DNA of 64,000 nucleotides, taken from Saccharicrinis sp963667815. Its GTDB lineage: Bacteria; Bacteroidota; Bacteroidia; Bacteroidales; Marinilabiliaceae. The translations under genes and the position numbers were made by a program. This document shows, piece by piece, positions 9,351 through 17,816 of the stretch; within the stretch, counting starts at the first letter, position 1; each line of letters starts with the position of its first letter. The DNA lies in the NCBI GenBank assembly GCA_963667815.1, contig OY764021.1, one strand, 5' to 3'. The notes below the pieces were generated by a model. That model saw only the letters and a program-made list of their open reading frames with translations, was not told where the DNA came from and ran no database searches.

Positions 9351-9378
9351 CGGCATAAACCATAATTAGTTTATGCCG
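9351..9378 (-). other. Perfect 10-bp stem-loop between leuD and cimA
   Basis: CGGCATAAAC and GTTTATGCCG pair perfectly around an 8-base loop, 16 bases past the leuD stop. On the minus strand it is followed by TTGTATTATT, a weak T-rich stretch. It could be a leaky terminator or an mRNA-stabilising hairpin inside the operon. Confidence 0.55.
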
Positions 9379-9394
9379 CTATTTAATTTATTTT

Positions 9395-9979
9395 TTAAGC
9401 TCTATTGTTTTCGTAAGCTTCAATCTCATCTTTTACACTGATTAAGTAATCAATGTCATCATAACCATTTAATAAACAGTTTTTCTTATAACCATTAATT
9501 TCAAATGATTCTGATTTACCTGTAGCTTTGTTTGTAATTGTTTGCTCCTCAAGATTAACAATCACTTCATTTTTTTCATCAGCAGCAAATAATTCTGATA
9601 AAAATTCCTCTGAAACAACAACTGGTAAAACACCGTTATTTAATGAGTTATTCTTAAATATGTCAGCAAAGAAACTAGAAACAACCACTTTAAAACCGTA
9701 ACCATGAACAGCCCAAGCTGCATGTTCACGAGATGATCCGGATCCAAAGTTTTTTCCAGCTACAAGTACAGATCCTGTATACTTAGGATCGTTTAGTACG
9801 AAGTCAGCTTTTGCAGAACCATCTTTGTTATATCTCCAGTCTGCAAATAAATTATCACCAAAACCTTCTTTGGTAGTAGCCTTTAAAAATCGAGCCGGTA
9901 TAATTTGGTCTGTATCCACGTTCTCAATAGGAAGTGGTACATAAGTTGACTCTAATGTAACAAATTTATCTATTGGCAT
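9395..9979 (-). CDS. leuD: 3-isopropylmalate dehydratase small subunit
   Basis: 194 residues, a normal LeuD length. It forms isopropylmalate isomerase with LeuC. Typical features are the N-terminal PLPIENVDTDQIIPARFLK, the swivelling-domain motif GKNFGSGSSREHAAWAV and the segment VVSSFFADIFKNNSLNNGVLP. It follows leuC with an 18-base gap, as expected for a stoichiometric heterodimer. It also serves the citramalate route if CimA is active. Confidence 0.97.
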   Translation of the reverse strand: MPIDKFVTLESTYVPLPIENVDTDQIIPARFLKATTKEGFGDNLFADWRYNKDGSAKADFVLNDPKYTGSVLVAGKNFGSGSSREHAAWAVHGYGFKVVVSSFFADIFKNNSLNNGVLPVVVSEEFLSELFAADEKNEVIVNLEEQTITNKATGKSESFEINGYKKNCLLNGYDDIDYLISVKDEIEAYENNRA

Positions 9980-9997
9980 TTTCTAAATTTTTTATGA

Positions 9998-11395
9998 TTA
10001 TAAAGTACGTGGATCAGTAATTACACCTGTAACAGCACAAGCAGCAGCAGTCAATGGACTAGCTAATAATGTTCTTGCACCTGGACCTTGACGTCCTTCG
10101 AAGTTACGGTTACTTGTAGATACTGAATATTTTCCTGCTGGAACTTTGTCATCATTCATTGCCAAACATGCAGAACATCCTGGTTGACGTAATTCAAAAC
10201 CAGCTTCTTCAAGAATATCTTTTAATCCTTCAGCAATAGCTTGATCTTCTACCTGGTGAGATCCTGGAACAATCCATGCAGTAACGCCATCTGCTTTTTT
10301 CTTGCCTTTTACAGCATTTGCAAATGTTCTGATATCTTCAATACGTCCATTTGTACAGCTACCAACAAAAATCCAATCAATTTTTTTACCAAGCATAGCT
10401 TCTCCAGGAGCATATCCCATGTATTCTAAAGATTTTAAATACGTTTTTTGAGAACCTGCATCAATAGTATCTAAAGTAGGAATATTTTGAGTGATGCCAA
10501 CTCCCATACCAGGGTTTGTACCATAGGTAATCATTGGTTCAATATCAGAAGCTTTAAAGTCATAAACTTTATCAAATTCAGCATCTTCATCAGTATATAA
10601 CTCGTTCCATTTAGCAACTGCTGCATCCCAATCAGCACCTTTAGGAGCATACTCTCTGCCTTTAACGTATTCAATTGTTTTCTCGTCAGGAGCAATTAAT
10701 CCTCCACGAGCACCCATTTCAATACTCATGTTACAAACAGTCATACGTCCTTCCATGCTTAAGCTACGAATTGCAGAACCAGCAAACTCAACAAAGTATC
10801 CTGTTCCACCACCGGTAGTAAGTTTTGAAATAACATATAATACTAAATCTTTAGCAGTTACACCTTTTTCTAACTCACCTTCAATGTTAATTTTCATTGT
10901 TTTTGGACGAGGTTGCATGATACATTGTGTTGAAAGTACCATTTCAACTTCTGATGTACCAATACCAAAGGCAATACTACCAAAGGCTCCGTGAGTAGAA
11001 GTATGGCTATCTCCACAAACAATTGTCATTCCTGGTTGAGTAATACCATTTTCAGGACCAACAACATGAACGACTCCGTTTTTAGGATGACCCAATCCGA
11101 AAAGTGTTACATTGTTATCTTCGCAGTTTTTAGTTAATGTATCAACTTGAAAACGAGAAATTTCGTCTGCGATAGGAAGATGTTGGTTGATTGTTGGAAT
11201 GTTATGATCAGGAGTTGCAAATGTGTTTTGCGGTCTGAATACTGTGATTCCACGAGCTTTTAAACCTGCAAATGCTTGTGGACTGGTCACTTCGTGTACT
11301 AAGTGACGGTCGATATACAATACTGAAGGACCATCCTCGATGGTCTTCACCTCGTGCATATCCCAAATCTTGTCAAAAAGCGTTTTCCCTGCCAA
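9998..11395 (-). CDS. leuC: 3-isopropylmalate dehydratase large subunit
   Basis: 465 residues. This aconitase-family protein carries the [4Fe-4S] cluster of isopropylmalate isomerase. Cluster cysteines are visible in GSCTNGR and PGCSACLAMN; VCGDSHTSTHGAFGSIAFGIGTSE and the substrate-binding end NRNFEGRQG are also typical. The start codon is TTG at 11395 (protein MAGKTLFDKIWD), and no nearby in-frame ATG offers a better start. It lies 105 bases after leuA. That gap holds two copies of AAAGTCTCTT and a weak GAGAC/GTCTC hairpin, but no clear terminator. Confidence 0.97.
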   Translation of the reverse strand: MAGKTLFDKIWDMHEVKTIEDGPSVLYIDRHLVHEVTSPQAFAGLKARGITVFRPQNTFATPDHNIPTINQHLPIADEISRFQVDTLTKNCEDNNVTLFGLGHPKNGVVHVVGPENGITQPGMTIVCGDSHTSTHGAFGSIAFGIGTSEVEMVLSTQCIMQPRPKTMKINIEGELEKGVTAKDLVLYVISKLTTGGGTGYFVEFAGSAIRSLSMEGRMTVCNMSIEMGARGGLIAPDEKTIEYVKGREYAPKGADWDAAVAKWNELYTDEDAEFDKVYDFKASDIEPMITYGTNPGMGVGITQNIPTLDTIDAGSQKTYLKSLEYMGYAPGEAMLGKKIDWIFVGSCTNGRIEDIRTFANAVKGKKKADGVTAWIVPGSHQVEDQAIAEGLKDILEEAGFELRQPGCSACLAMNDDKVPAGKYSVSTSNRNFEGRQGPGARTLLASPLTAAACAVTGVITDPRTL

Positions 11396-11500
11396 TTTTC
11401 TAATATTTATAAGTTATTAATTCATTTTTCAGATAAGATATGAGACAGAGATAGGAGACCTGTTTGTCTGAAAGTCTCTTGCCTAATACCTAAAAGTCTC

Positions 11501-12994
11501 TTACATTATTTTAGACAATGCATCTAAATATGCCCAAACTGAAGCTGTAAGAATATCTACGTTAGCACCAAAACCATGTACGGTTCTTTCATTTAATGAT
11601 AGCTGAACGTGTACTTTACCAATATCATCAGATCCTCTTGTAACTGCCTGTACTAAATATTCCTCAAGAATGGCTTCTGTAGGAATCATTTTTCTAATCG
11701 CTTTAAAAGCAGCATCAACAGGACCGTCACCAATGGCATTTTTTGTCATGATTTTACCATTATAGTTCAGCGTTACAGTTGCTGAAGGAATACATGACTT
11801 ACCACAAATAACCTGAAGGTTATCTAATTTAAGAACTCTTTCTTCTTTTTTCTCGTGACCTACTAAAACTTCAAGATCTTCGTCAGCGATATCTTTTTTA
11901 GAGTCAGCAAGAATTAGGAAGTTTTTGTATACCTGATCTAATTTTTCCTGATCAAGTTTGTATCCAAGAACTTCTAATCTATGTTTAAGAGCAGCACGTC
12001 CACTGCGAGCAGTAAGTACAATGCTAGATTCTTTTACACCAACATCAGCAGGATCAATAATTTCGTAAGTTTCACGATTTTTTAATACACCATCCTGGTG
12101 AATACCTGATGAGTGAGCAAAAGCATTACGTCCTACAATTGATTTGTTTGCTTGAACAGGCATACGCATCAAAGTAGATACTAACTTACTTGTTTTTATA
12201 ATTTGTTTTGCATCAATTTCTGTAACAAAATCAAGGTCTTTATGTGCTTTAATTGCCATAACAACTTCTTCTAAAGCTGTATTTCCTGCACGTTCACCTA
12301 ATCCATTTAAAGTTACTTCTACCTGACGAGCACCATTAATAACACCAGAAAGTGTATTGGCAGTTGCCATACCTAAATCGTTGTGACAGTGAGTAGAAAT
12401 AATAGCCTTATCAATGTTAGGAACGTTATTTACTAGATAAGCAATTTTTTCACCATATTCTCCTGGTAAACAATATCCTGTTGTATCAGGTATGTTTACC
12501 ACAGTAGCTCCTGCAGCAATTACTGCTTCAATTACTCTGGCTAAATATTCGTTGTCACTTCTTCCTGCATCTTCTGCGTAGAACTCAACATCATCAACAA
12601 ACTGACGAGCATACTTAACAGCGGCAACTCCACGTTCAATAATCTCATCAGGATTTGAATTTAATTTTTGATAAATATGATAAGGTGAAGTTCCAATTCC
12701 TGTATGGATTCTTCCGCGTTTTGCAAATTTTAATGCATCAGCAGCAACTTCAATATCCTTTTTTACTGCGCGAGTTAGCGCACAAATGGTAGGATTTGAT
12801 ACTGCTTTAGAAATTTCGACGACCGAATTAAAATCCCCAGGACTTGAGATGGGAAACCCGGCCTCAATAATATCAACACCGAGTTTTTCAAGTTGCTTAG
12901 CTACTTCTATTTTTTCGATAGTGTTCAACTGGCAACCAGGAACTTGCTCTCCGTCCCTCAATGTGGTGTCAAAAATATAAACTTTATTATCCAT
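11501..12994 (-). CDS. leuA: 2-isopropylmalate synthase
   Basis: 497 residues. It condenses 2-oxoisovalerate with acetyl-CoA, the first committed step of leucine synthesis. The canonical LeuA start FDTTLRDGEQVPGCQLN, the segment DIIEAGFPISSPGDF, the metal motif STHCHNDLGMA and GLGERAGNTALEEVVMA are present. A C-terminal regulatory (leucine-binding) domain runs from about residue 375. The sequence fits the standard LeuA better than the second LeuA-family gene (cimA) three genes downstream. It lies between ilvN and leuC, joining the valine/isoleucine and leucine branches into one operon. Confidence 0.96.
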   Translation of the reverse strand: MDNKVYIFDTTLRDGEQVPGCQLNTIEKIEVAKQLEKLGVDIIEAGFPISSPGDFNSVVEISKAVSNPTICALTRAVKKDIEVAADALKFAKRGRIHTGIGTSPYHIYQKLNSNPDEIIERGVAAVKYARQFVDDVEFYAEDAGRSDNEYLARVIEAVIAAGATVVNIPDTTGYCLPGEYGEKIAYLVNNVPNIDKAIISTHCHNDLGMATANTLSGVINGARQVEVTLNGLGERAGNTALEEVVMAIKAHKDLDFVTEIDAKQIIKTSKLVSTLMRMPVQANKSIVGRNAFAHSSGIHQDGVLKNRETYEIIDPADVGVKESSIVLTARSGRAALKHRLEVLGYKLDQEKLDQVYKNFLILADSKKDIADEDLEVLVGHEKKEERVLKLDNLQVICGKSCIPSATVTLNYNGKIMTKNAIGDGPVDAAFKAIRKMIPTEAILEEYLVQAVTRGSDDIGKVHVQLSLNERTVHGFGANVDILTASVWAYLDALSKIM

Positions 12995-13062
12995 AACTTA
13001 ATTAAATAAATCATTTTGTGGAAGAAGCCGGGAAAGACCTCATTCCTGTTTATTGGGTTTTA

Positions 13063-13617
13063 TTAAAAAGATTCTATTCCTCTGATTTTAGCCTCAGTTC
13101 TTAATTTCTTGAGATACTTTTCAAGGAGTTCAGTTCTGAGTTTTGTAATTGCAATTCTTCCTGAACGAATGAATTGAAGTACTCCGTATTTATCCAATTT
13201 CACAAAGAGCTCTTGTGTTTCGGACTTATGACCTGTTTTTTGAATTACAGTATATTCTGGAGTCACTTCCATAATTTGGGCGCCATATTGACGAACAATT
13301 TGTTCAATTTCATTTCCGTTCAGTAATGCTTCTGTAGGTACCTTGTATAAGGCTAATTCCTGATGGATGATTTCATCAGTTGTAAATACAAATACTTTCA
13401 GTACATCTAATTTCTTTTCTAACTGACCTACAAGTTTTTCAATGATTTCTCTTGTGGAGAACACAACAATAGTGAATTTATGAATTCCTTCTAATGAAGA
13501 TTCGGATACATTTAAACTCTCAATATTTATGCTTCTTCTTGTAAATGCAGTTGTAACCTGGTTTAAGAGGCCAACGTGATTTTCTGAAAATATGGTTAAG
13601 GTGAATTCTTGCTGCAT
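13063..13617 (-). CDS. ilvN: Acetolactate synthase small (regulatory) subunit
   Basis: 184 residues. An N-terminal ACT domain is recognisable (FTLTIFSENHVGLLNQVTTAF, RRSINIESLNVS), followed by a C-terminal domain with LFVKLDKYGVLQFIRSGRIAI. It binds valine and activates the catalytic subunit IlvB. It follows ilvB with a 28-base gap. The length is slightly above that of the common 160-170 residue IlvH/IlvN proteins, and no part is missing. Confidence 0.94.
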   Translation of the reverse strand: MQQEFTLTIFSENHVGLLNQVTTAFTRRSINIESLNVSESSLEGIHKFTIVVFSTREIIEKLVGQLEKKLDVLKVFVFTTDEIIHQELALYKVPTEALLNGNEIEQIVRQYGAQIMEVTPEYTVIQKTGHKSETQELFVKLDKYGVLQFIRSGRIAITKLRTELLEKYLKKLRTEAKIRGIESF

Positions 13618-13645
13618 GATTTCAATTTTAATAATGAAAAAAATA

Positions 13646-15379
13646 CTAATCTAAACGGATTTCTGAAACCGAACACCCAGTTGGAACCATGGGAAATACA
13701 TTTCCTTCTTTTTCAACTCGTACTTCTAACAAGAAAGAACCTTTACTCTTAACCATTTGTTCAATAGCATCGTCAAGATTATCTCTTGAAGTAACCAATT
13801 TAGATTCAATACCATAACCTTTTGCTATAGTTTGGAAATCAGGATTGTCAAGTTCTGTAGAAGCATATCTTCTATCAAAGAATAACTCCTGCCACTGACG
13901 TACCATTCCTAAAAAGTTGTTATTCAATAGTATGATTTTTACAGCAGCTTTTGTTTGAAAGATAGTTCCAAGTTCCTGAATGGTCATTTGGAAACCTCCA
14001 TCACCAACAAATAAACAAACTTCACGATCAGGCATTCCTAATTTAGCGCCTAATGAAGCCGGTAAACCAAACCCCATTGTACCTAAACCTCCTGAAGTTA
14101 CAACACTTCTGGTTTGTTTAAAGTTAAAGTATCTTGAACCCATCATTTGATGCTGGCCAACATCTGTAACCATGATGGCGTCATCATCAAAAGCATTTGA
14201 TACTTTACGAACAACTTCACCCATTGTCATACCTTCTTTTGAAGGCATAACTTCCTCAGAAATTACCTTTTTATTTTCAAGATCTTCACACTCTTTAAAT
14301 TCATTGATCCATTCAGGATATGATTTTTCCTGAATAACCTCTGTTAATTTTGGAAGCGTTTCTTTTACATCACCTAAAACAGGAACATCTGCAGGAATAA
14401 TTTTATTGATTTCTGCCGGATCAATTTCAAGGTGAATTATTTTTGCTTGTGTAGCATATCTGCTAATATCACCGGTAACTCTGTCGTCGAAGCGCATTCC
14501 AATAGCAATAAGTACATCGCACTCATTGGTTTTGATATTAGGACCAATATTTCCATGCATACCCAGCATACCTACATTTAACTCATAGTCCGTTGACATT
14601 GCTGATAAACCTAATAAAGTCCATGCTGCAGGTATTCCTGACTTATCTAAAAATGTTTTTAATTCGTTTTCTGCATTACCAAGAATAACACCTTGTCCAA
14701 CAAGAGCAAGAGGTTTTTTTGCTGAGTTAATAACTGTAGCTGCCTCTATTATTGATTCTTGTTTTGTCAAAGGAGTAGGCGTGTAACTTCGGATATGATT
14801 AACTTTTTTGTATTCAAAATCAAATTGACCAACCTGCGCGTCTTTTGCAATATCAATTACAACAGGACCAGGTCTGCCGGTTGAAGCAATGTAAAAAGCT
14901 TTGGCAATAGCTTCTGGAATGTCTTCAGCATTTTTTACCAAGTAATTCCATTTAGTAATTGGTTGTGTAATACCCACAACGTCTATTTCTTGAAAAGCAT
15001 CTGATCCTAATAATGGAGAAGCAACCTGACCAGTAATAACAACTAATGGTGTTGAATCAATCATAGCGTCAGCTATTCCTGTTACCGTATTTGTTGCCCC
15101 CGGACCTGAAGTTGCAAAACAGACACCCACTTTACCAGTAACTCTTGCGTATCCTTGTGCAGCATGAACAGCACCCTGTTCATGTCGTGTGAGTACATGG
15201 TGTAATTTATCCTGATAATCGTATAATGCATCATAAACTGGCATGATGGCACCGCCCGGATACCCGAATATTAAATCCACTCCCTCACACAATAGCGATC
15301 GAAGCAATGCTTCTGAACCGGAAATTCTCTCTTTCCCTTTTTTGTTCTTTTCCATGAGTATTTGGCTTTGTGGTTCCAT
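13646..15379 (-). CDS. ilvB: Acetolactate synthase large (catalytic) subunit
   Basis: 577 residues. This thiamine-diphosphate enzyme makes acetolactate from pyruvate, or acetohydroxybutyrate from pyruvate plus 2-oxobutyrate. The N-terminal domain carries GVDLIFGYPGGAIMPVYDAL and the catalytic Glu in TRHEQGAVHAAQGYAR. The ThDP/Mg motif is at the C-terminal side (GDGGFQMTIQEL...NNNFLGMVRQWQ). A second possible start lies at the ATG eight codons in. Both precede the conserved domain, and I keep the longer one. It lies between ilvD and ilvN with 104- and 28-base gaps. Confidence 0.97.
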   Translation of the reverse strand: MEPQSQILMEKNKKGKERISGSEALLRSLLCEGVDLIFGYPGGAIMPVYDALYDYQDKLHHVLTRHEQGAVHAAQGYARVTGKVGVCFATSGPGATNTVTGIADAMIDSTPLVVITGQVASPLLGSDAFQEIDVVGITQPITKWNYLVKNAEDIPEAIAKAFYIASTGRPGPVVIDIAKDAQVGQFDFEYKKVNHIRSYTPTPLTKQESIIEAATVINSAKKPLALVGQGVILGNAENELKTFLDKSGIPAAWTLLGLSAMSTDYELNVGMLGMHGNIGPNIKTNECDVLIAIGMRFDDRVTGDISRYATQAKIIHLEIDPAEINKIIPADVPVLGDVKETLPKLTEVIQEKSYPEWINEFKECEDLENKKVISEEVMPSKEGMTMGEVVRKVSNAFDDDAIMVTDVGQHQMMGSRYFNFKQTRSVVTSGGLGTMGFGLPASLGAKLGMPDREVCLFVGDGGFQMTIQELGTIFQTKAAVKIILLNNNFLGMVRQWQELFFDRRYASTELDNPDFQTIAKGYGIESKLVTSRDNLDDAIEQMVKSKGSFLLEVRVEKEGNVFPMVPTGCSVSEIRLD

Positions 15380-15483
15380 ATAATTTGTTTTTACTGAAAA
15401 CCTTATCTATTTAATGTAATAACACAATCTTAATGATAAATTGTTTACTTAATGTGTTAATACACTTTGTTTTGCTTTTGCAA

Positions 15484-17310
15484 TTAAATTATTCTAACAG
15501 CTCCTTTATCTGCGGAGCTAACTAAGCTGGCGTATGCTTTTAAGGCTTTAGAAACTGCTCTTTCACGAGGTTCTGGTAAAAATGCTTTTTCACCTTTAGC
15601 TTCTTCAGCTTTTCTTCTTTCTGCTAACTCTTCATCAGAGATCAATACATTAATTGATCTTTCAGGAATATTAATTTCAATCTCATCTCCAGTTTGTACT
15701 AATCCGATATTACCTCCGGCAGCGGCTTCTGGTGAGATATGACCGATAGATAATCCAGAAGTTCCTCCAGAGAATCGTCCATCAGTGATTAAAGCACATT
15801 TTTCGCCTAAATGACGAGACTTTATATACGAAGTAGGGTATAACATTTCTTGCATTCCAGGTCCACCTTTTGGCCCTTCGTATGTAATCACAACAACATC
15901 TCCTGCTTCAACTTCTCCAGATAAGATACCGTCACATGCGGCATCTTGTGATTGATATACTCTTGCTTTACCTTTAAATACAAAAATAGATTCATCCACA
16001 CCTGCAGTTTTAACAACGCATCCATCAAAAGCAATATTTCCTTTTAGAACAGCTAAACCACCATCTTTGTTGTAAGCTTTTTCAACAGATCTGATACATC
16101 CTTTATCTCTATCCAAATCTAACTCGGCATATTGTGCGTTTTGTGAGCCCATTGTAAGGTTTTTGATTCCGGCAGGAGCACTTGAATAAATCTCTTTTGC
16201 CTCTTCTGATACTGAGGAACTCATCACGTCATATTTTGCAATGGCTTCTTTAAGAGTTAAACCGTCGGCTCTTTTTACAGTGTTATCTAATAAATCGGAT
16301 CTGTTTAATTCTGATAAAATCCCCAAAATACCACCTGCGCGATTTACATCCTCTATATGGTAATGAGAGTTTGGTGCAACTTTAGACAATACAGGCGTAT
16401 GTCTTGAAATTTGATCAATATCATCCATTGTAAAGTTTACACCAGCTTCATGCGCAATGGCTAAGATGTGCAGAACGGTATTGGTTGAACCACCCATTGC
16501 AACATCTAAAGTCATAGCATTTTTAAATGCATTGAATGTCGCAATTGAACGTGGTAATACTGAATCATCACCGTCTCTATAATACTTATATGTATTTTCA
16601 ACTATCGTTTTTGCAGCTTTTTCAAATAAAGCTTTTCTGTTTTTATGTGTTGCTACAATGGTTCCGTTTCCAGGAAGAGCAAGGCCAATTGCTTCATTTA
16701 AACAGTTCATAGAGTTTGCAGTAAACATACCAGAACATGAACCACAAGTAGGACAAGCATTTGCTTCAACAGCACTTACTTCTTCATCAGAAACTGAATC
16801 ATCAGCAGCCATAACCATAGCATCAACAAGGTCAAGTGCTCTTTGTCCCACTTTACCAGCTTCCATTGGTCCTCCTGAAACAAAAATTGCAGGAATATTT
16901 AAGCGCATAGCAGCCATTAACATTCCTGGTGTAATTTTATCACAGTTACTTATGCATACCATAGCATCAGCTCTGTGTGCATTACACATATATTCTACAC
17001 TGTCAGCTATAACATCTCTTGATGGCAAAGAATATAACATCCCATCATGACCCATTGCAATACCATCATCTATTGCAATAGTATTAAACTCAGCTGCAAA
17101 ACAGCCTTGAGCTTCGATCATTTTTTTTACTTCCTGGCCGATTTCATGTAAATGAACATGTCCAGGAACAAACTGGGTAAAAGAATTTACTATTGCAATC
17201 ATTGGTTTACCAAACTGTTCTTCCTTAACACCGTTTGCTCTCCAAAGACTTCTAGCACCTGCCATTCTGCGGCCTTCGGTTGTTGTTGCACTTCTTAGTT
17301 TATTCTTCAT
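15484..17310 (-). CDS. ilvD: Dihydroxy-acid dehydratase
   Basis: 608 residues, close to the 616 of the E. coli enzyme. It dehydrates dihydroxy-isovalerate and dihydroxy-methylvalerate. Iron-sulfur ligands are visible in CISNCDKITPGM and CPTCGSCSGMF, with the C-terminal substrate region TDGRFSGGTSGLSIGHISPEA. It is the first structural gene of the long ilv-leu operon. Its 5' leader carries a branched-chain leader peptide and an intrinsic terminator, so the whole operon is probably under transcription attenuation. ilvC lies upstream but is separated by ~500 bases and its own terminator. Confidence 0.97.
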   Translation of the reverse strand: MKNKLRSATTTEGRRMAGARSLWRANGVKEEQFGKPMIAIVNSFTQFVPGHVHLHEIGQEVKKMIEAQGCFAAEFNTIAIDDGIAMGHDGMLYSLPSRDVIADSVEYMCNAHRADAMVCISNCDKITPGMLMAAMRLNIPAIFVSGGPMEAGKVGQRALDLVDAMVMAADDSVSDEEVSAVEANACPTCGSCSGMFTANSMNCLNEAIGLALPGNGTIVATHKNRKALFEKAAKTIVENTYKYYRDGDDSVLPRSIATFNAFKNAMTLDVAMGGSTNTVLHILAIAHEAGVNFTMDDIDQISRHTPVLSKVAPNSHYHIEDVNRAGGILGILSELNRSDLLDNTVKRADGLTLKEAIAKYDVMSSSVSEEAKEIYSSAPAGIKNLTMGSQNAQYAELDLDRDKGCIRSVEKAYNKDGGLAVLKGNIAFDGCVVKTAGVDESIFVFKGKARVYQSQDAACDGILSGEVEAGDVVVITYEGPKGGPGMQEMLYPTSYIKSRHLGEKCALITDGRFSGGTSGLSIGHISPEAAAGGNIGLVQTGDEIEINIPERSINVLISDEELAERRKAEEAKGEKAFLPEPRERAVSKALKAYASLVSSADKGAVRII

Positions 17311-17339
17311 TGTATATTTATAATCTTACAGTTACAGAT

Positions 17340-17374
17340 AAAAAAAAACCTTTCATCACGATTGTGAGAAAGGC
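17340..17374 (-). terminator. Attenuator terminator in the ilvD leader
   Basis: On the minus strand CCTTTC-TCAC pairs with GTGAT-GAAAGG around a short loop, followed by a run of eight T, about 30 bases before the ilvD start. It lies upstream of the structural genes and downstream of a leader peptide, so it is a conditional terminator and not the end of ilvC; ilvC has its own terminator further upstream. Confidence 0.85.
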
Positions 17375-17463
17375 CTTTTGAAAAAAATATAATATTTTCA
17401 AATTTCACATACCATTCTCACTTCTGCTTGGTAATGACCAAGAGAATAATGTTAATGAGAATG
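17356..17463 (-). promoter_or_regulatory. Alternative RNA pairings of the ilv attenuator
   Basis: Three minus-strand segments can pair in exclusive ways. Segment 1, CATTCTCA (17463-17456), lies within the Leu/Ile codons of the leader peptide. Segment 2, GTGAGAATGG (17421-17412), overlaps the leader stop. Segment 3, TTTCTCAC (17371-17364), is the left arm of the terminator. Segment 2 can pair with segment 1 over eight bases, leaving the terminator free. It can also pair with segment 3 over seven bases, destroying the terminator. A ribosome stalled on scarce Leu/Ile codons would cover segment 1 and favour antitermination. A small hairpin (17427-17442, CTTGGT/ACCAAG) nests inside the 1:2 stem. 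Confidence 0.75.
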
Positions 17464-17483
17464 AGTGAAAAATTATTTGTCAT
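17418..17483 (-). CDS. ilv-leu operon leader peptide (21 codons)
   Basis: The peptide begins MTNNFS, runs LILINIILLVI and ends TKQK before TGA. Ten of its 21 residues are branched-chain: four Leu, five Ile and one Val. Three of the four Leu codons are CTC, expected to be uncommon in such AT-rich DNA, which would sharpen the response to leucyl-tRNA shortage. It starts about 25 bases after the predicted transcription start and is followed by competing hairpins and a terminator. This is the classic design of an ilv leader. No strong Shine-Dalgarno site is visible, as is normal for the phylum. Confidence 0.85.
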   Translation of the reverse strand: MTNNFSLILINIILLVITKQK

Positions 17484-17515
17484 TTCGTTTTTGCGTAGTT
17501 GATTAACAACGATTA

Positions 17516-17545
17516 CAAATGTATAGCTTTTTTTTAATTCGCAAA
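17516..17545 (-). promoter_or_regulatory. Bacteroidota-type promoter of the ilv-leu operon
   Basis: On the minus strand TTTG (17545-17542), then 18 bases, then TACATTTG (17523-17516). This matches the known Bacteroidota primary-sigma consensus of TTTG at -33 and TAnnTTTG at -7. The predicted start of transcription is near 17509, just upstream of the leader peptide. Confidence 0.75.
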
Positions 17546-17749
17546 AAAAATTATGAAAAAAATCATGTATATATTTTCGCTTCAACTATCAGAATGTCAG
17601 TAAAATTGCATTAATTATTGTATATTATTACCAATTAATGTAGAATTAGTGAATTATTATGCAGGATCAATCTGTAAGAAATAGAGCATAAATGAATTGC
17701 TGACAAACGTCATTTGTATATTAAAACAAAATGTTTGAAATATTGTGTT

Positions 17750-17789
17750 TTTAATAAGAAAGCCCACTTTATAATATAAAGCAGGCTTC
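17750..17789 (-). terminator. Probable terminator after ilvC
   Basis: AAGCC and CTTTAT pair with ATAAAG and GGCTT (17760-17788), about 30 bases past the ilvC stop, followed on the minus strand by TTTCTTATT. It separates ilvC from the attenuator-controlled ilvD operon. The 17790-17816 stretch also holds a small CTTTC/GAAAG hairpin. Confidence 0.65.
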
Positions 17790-17816
17790 AAGGTCTTTCT
17801 ATATATCGAAAGGCAA

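Noticed and set aside
16658..17050. 130-codon open frame on the plus strand opposite ilvD
   Set aside because: It lies wholly inside ilvD on the other strand, has no promoter or recognisable domain, and its composition is that of a complement of a coding region.
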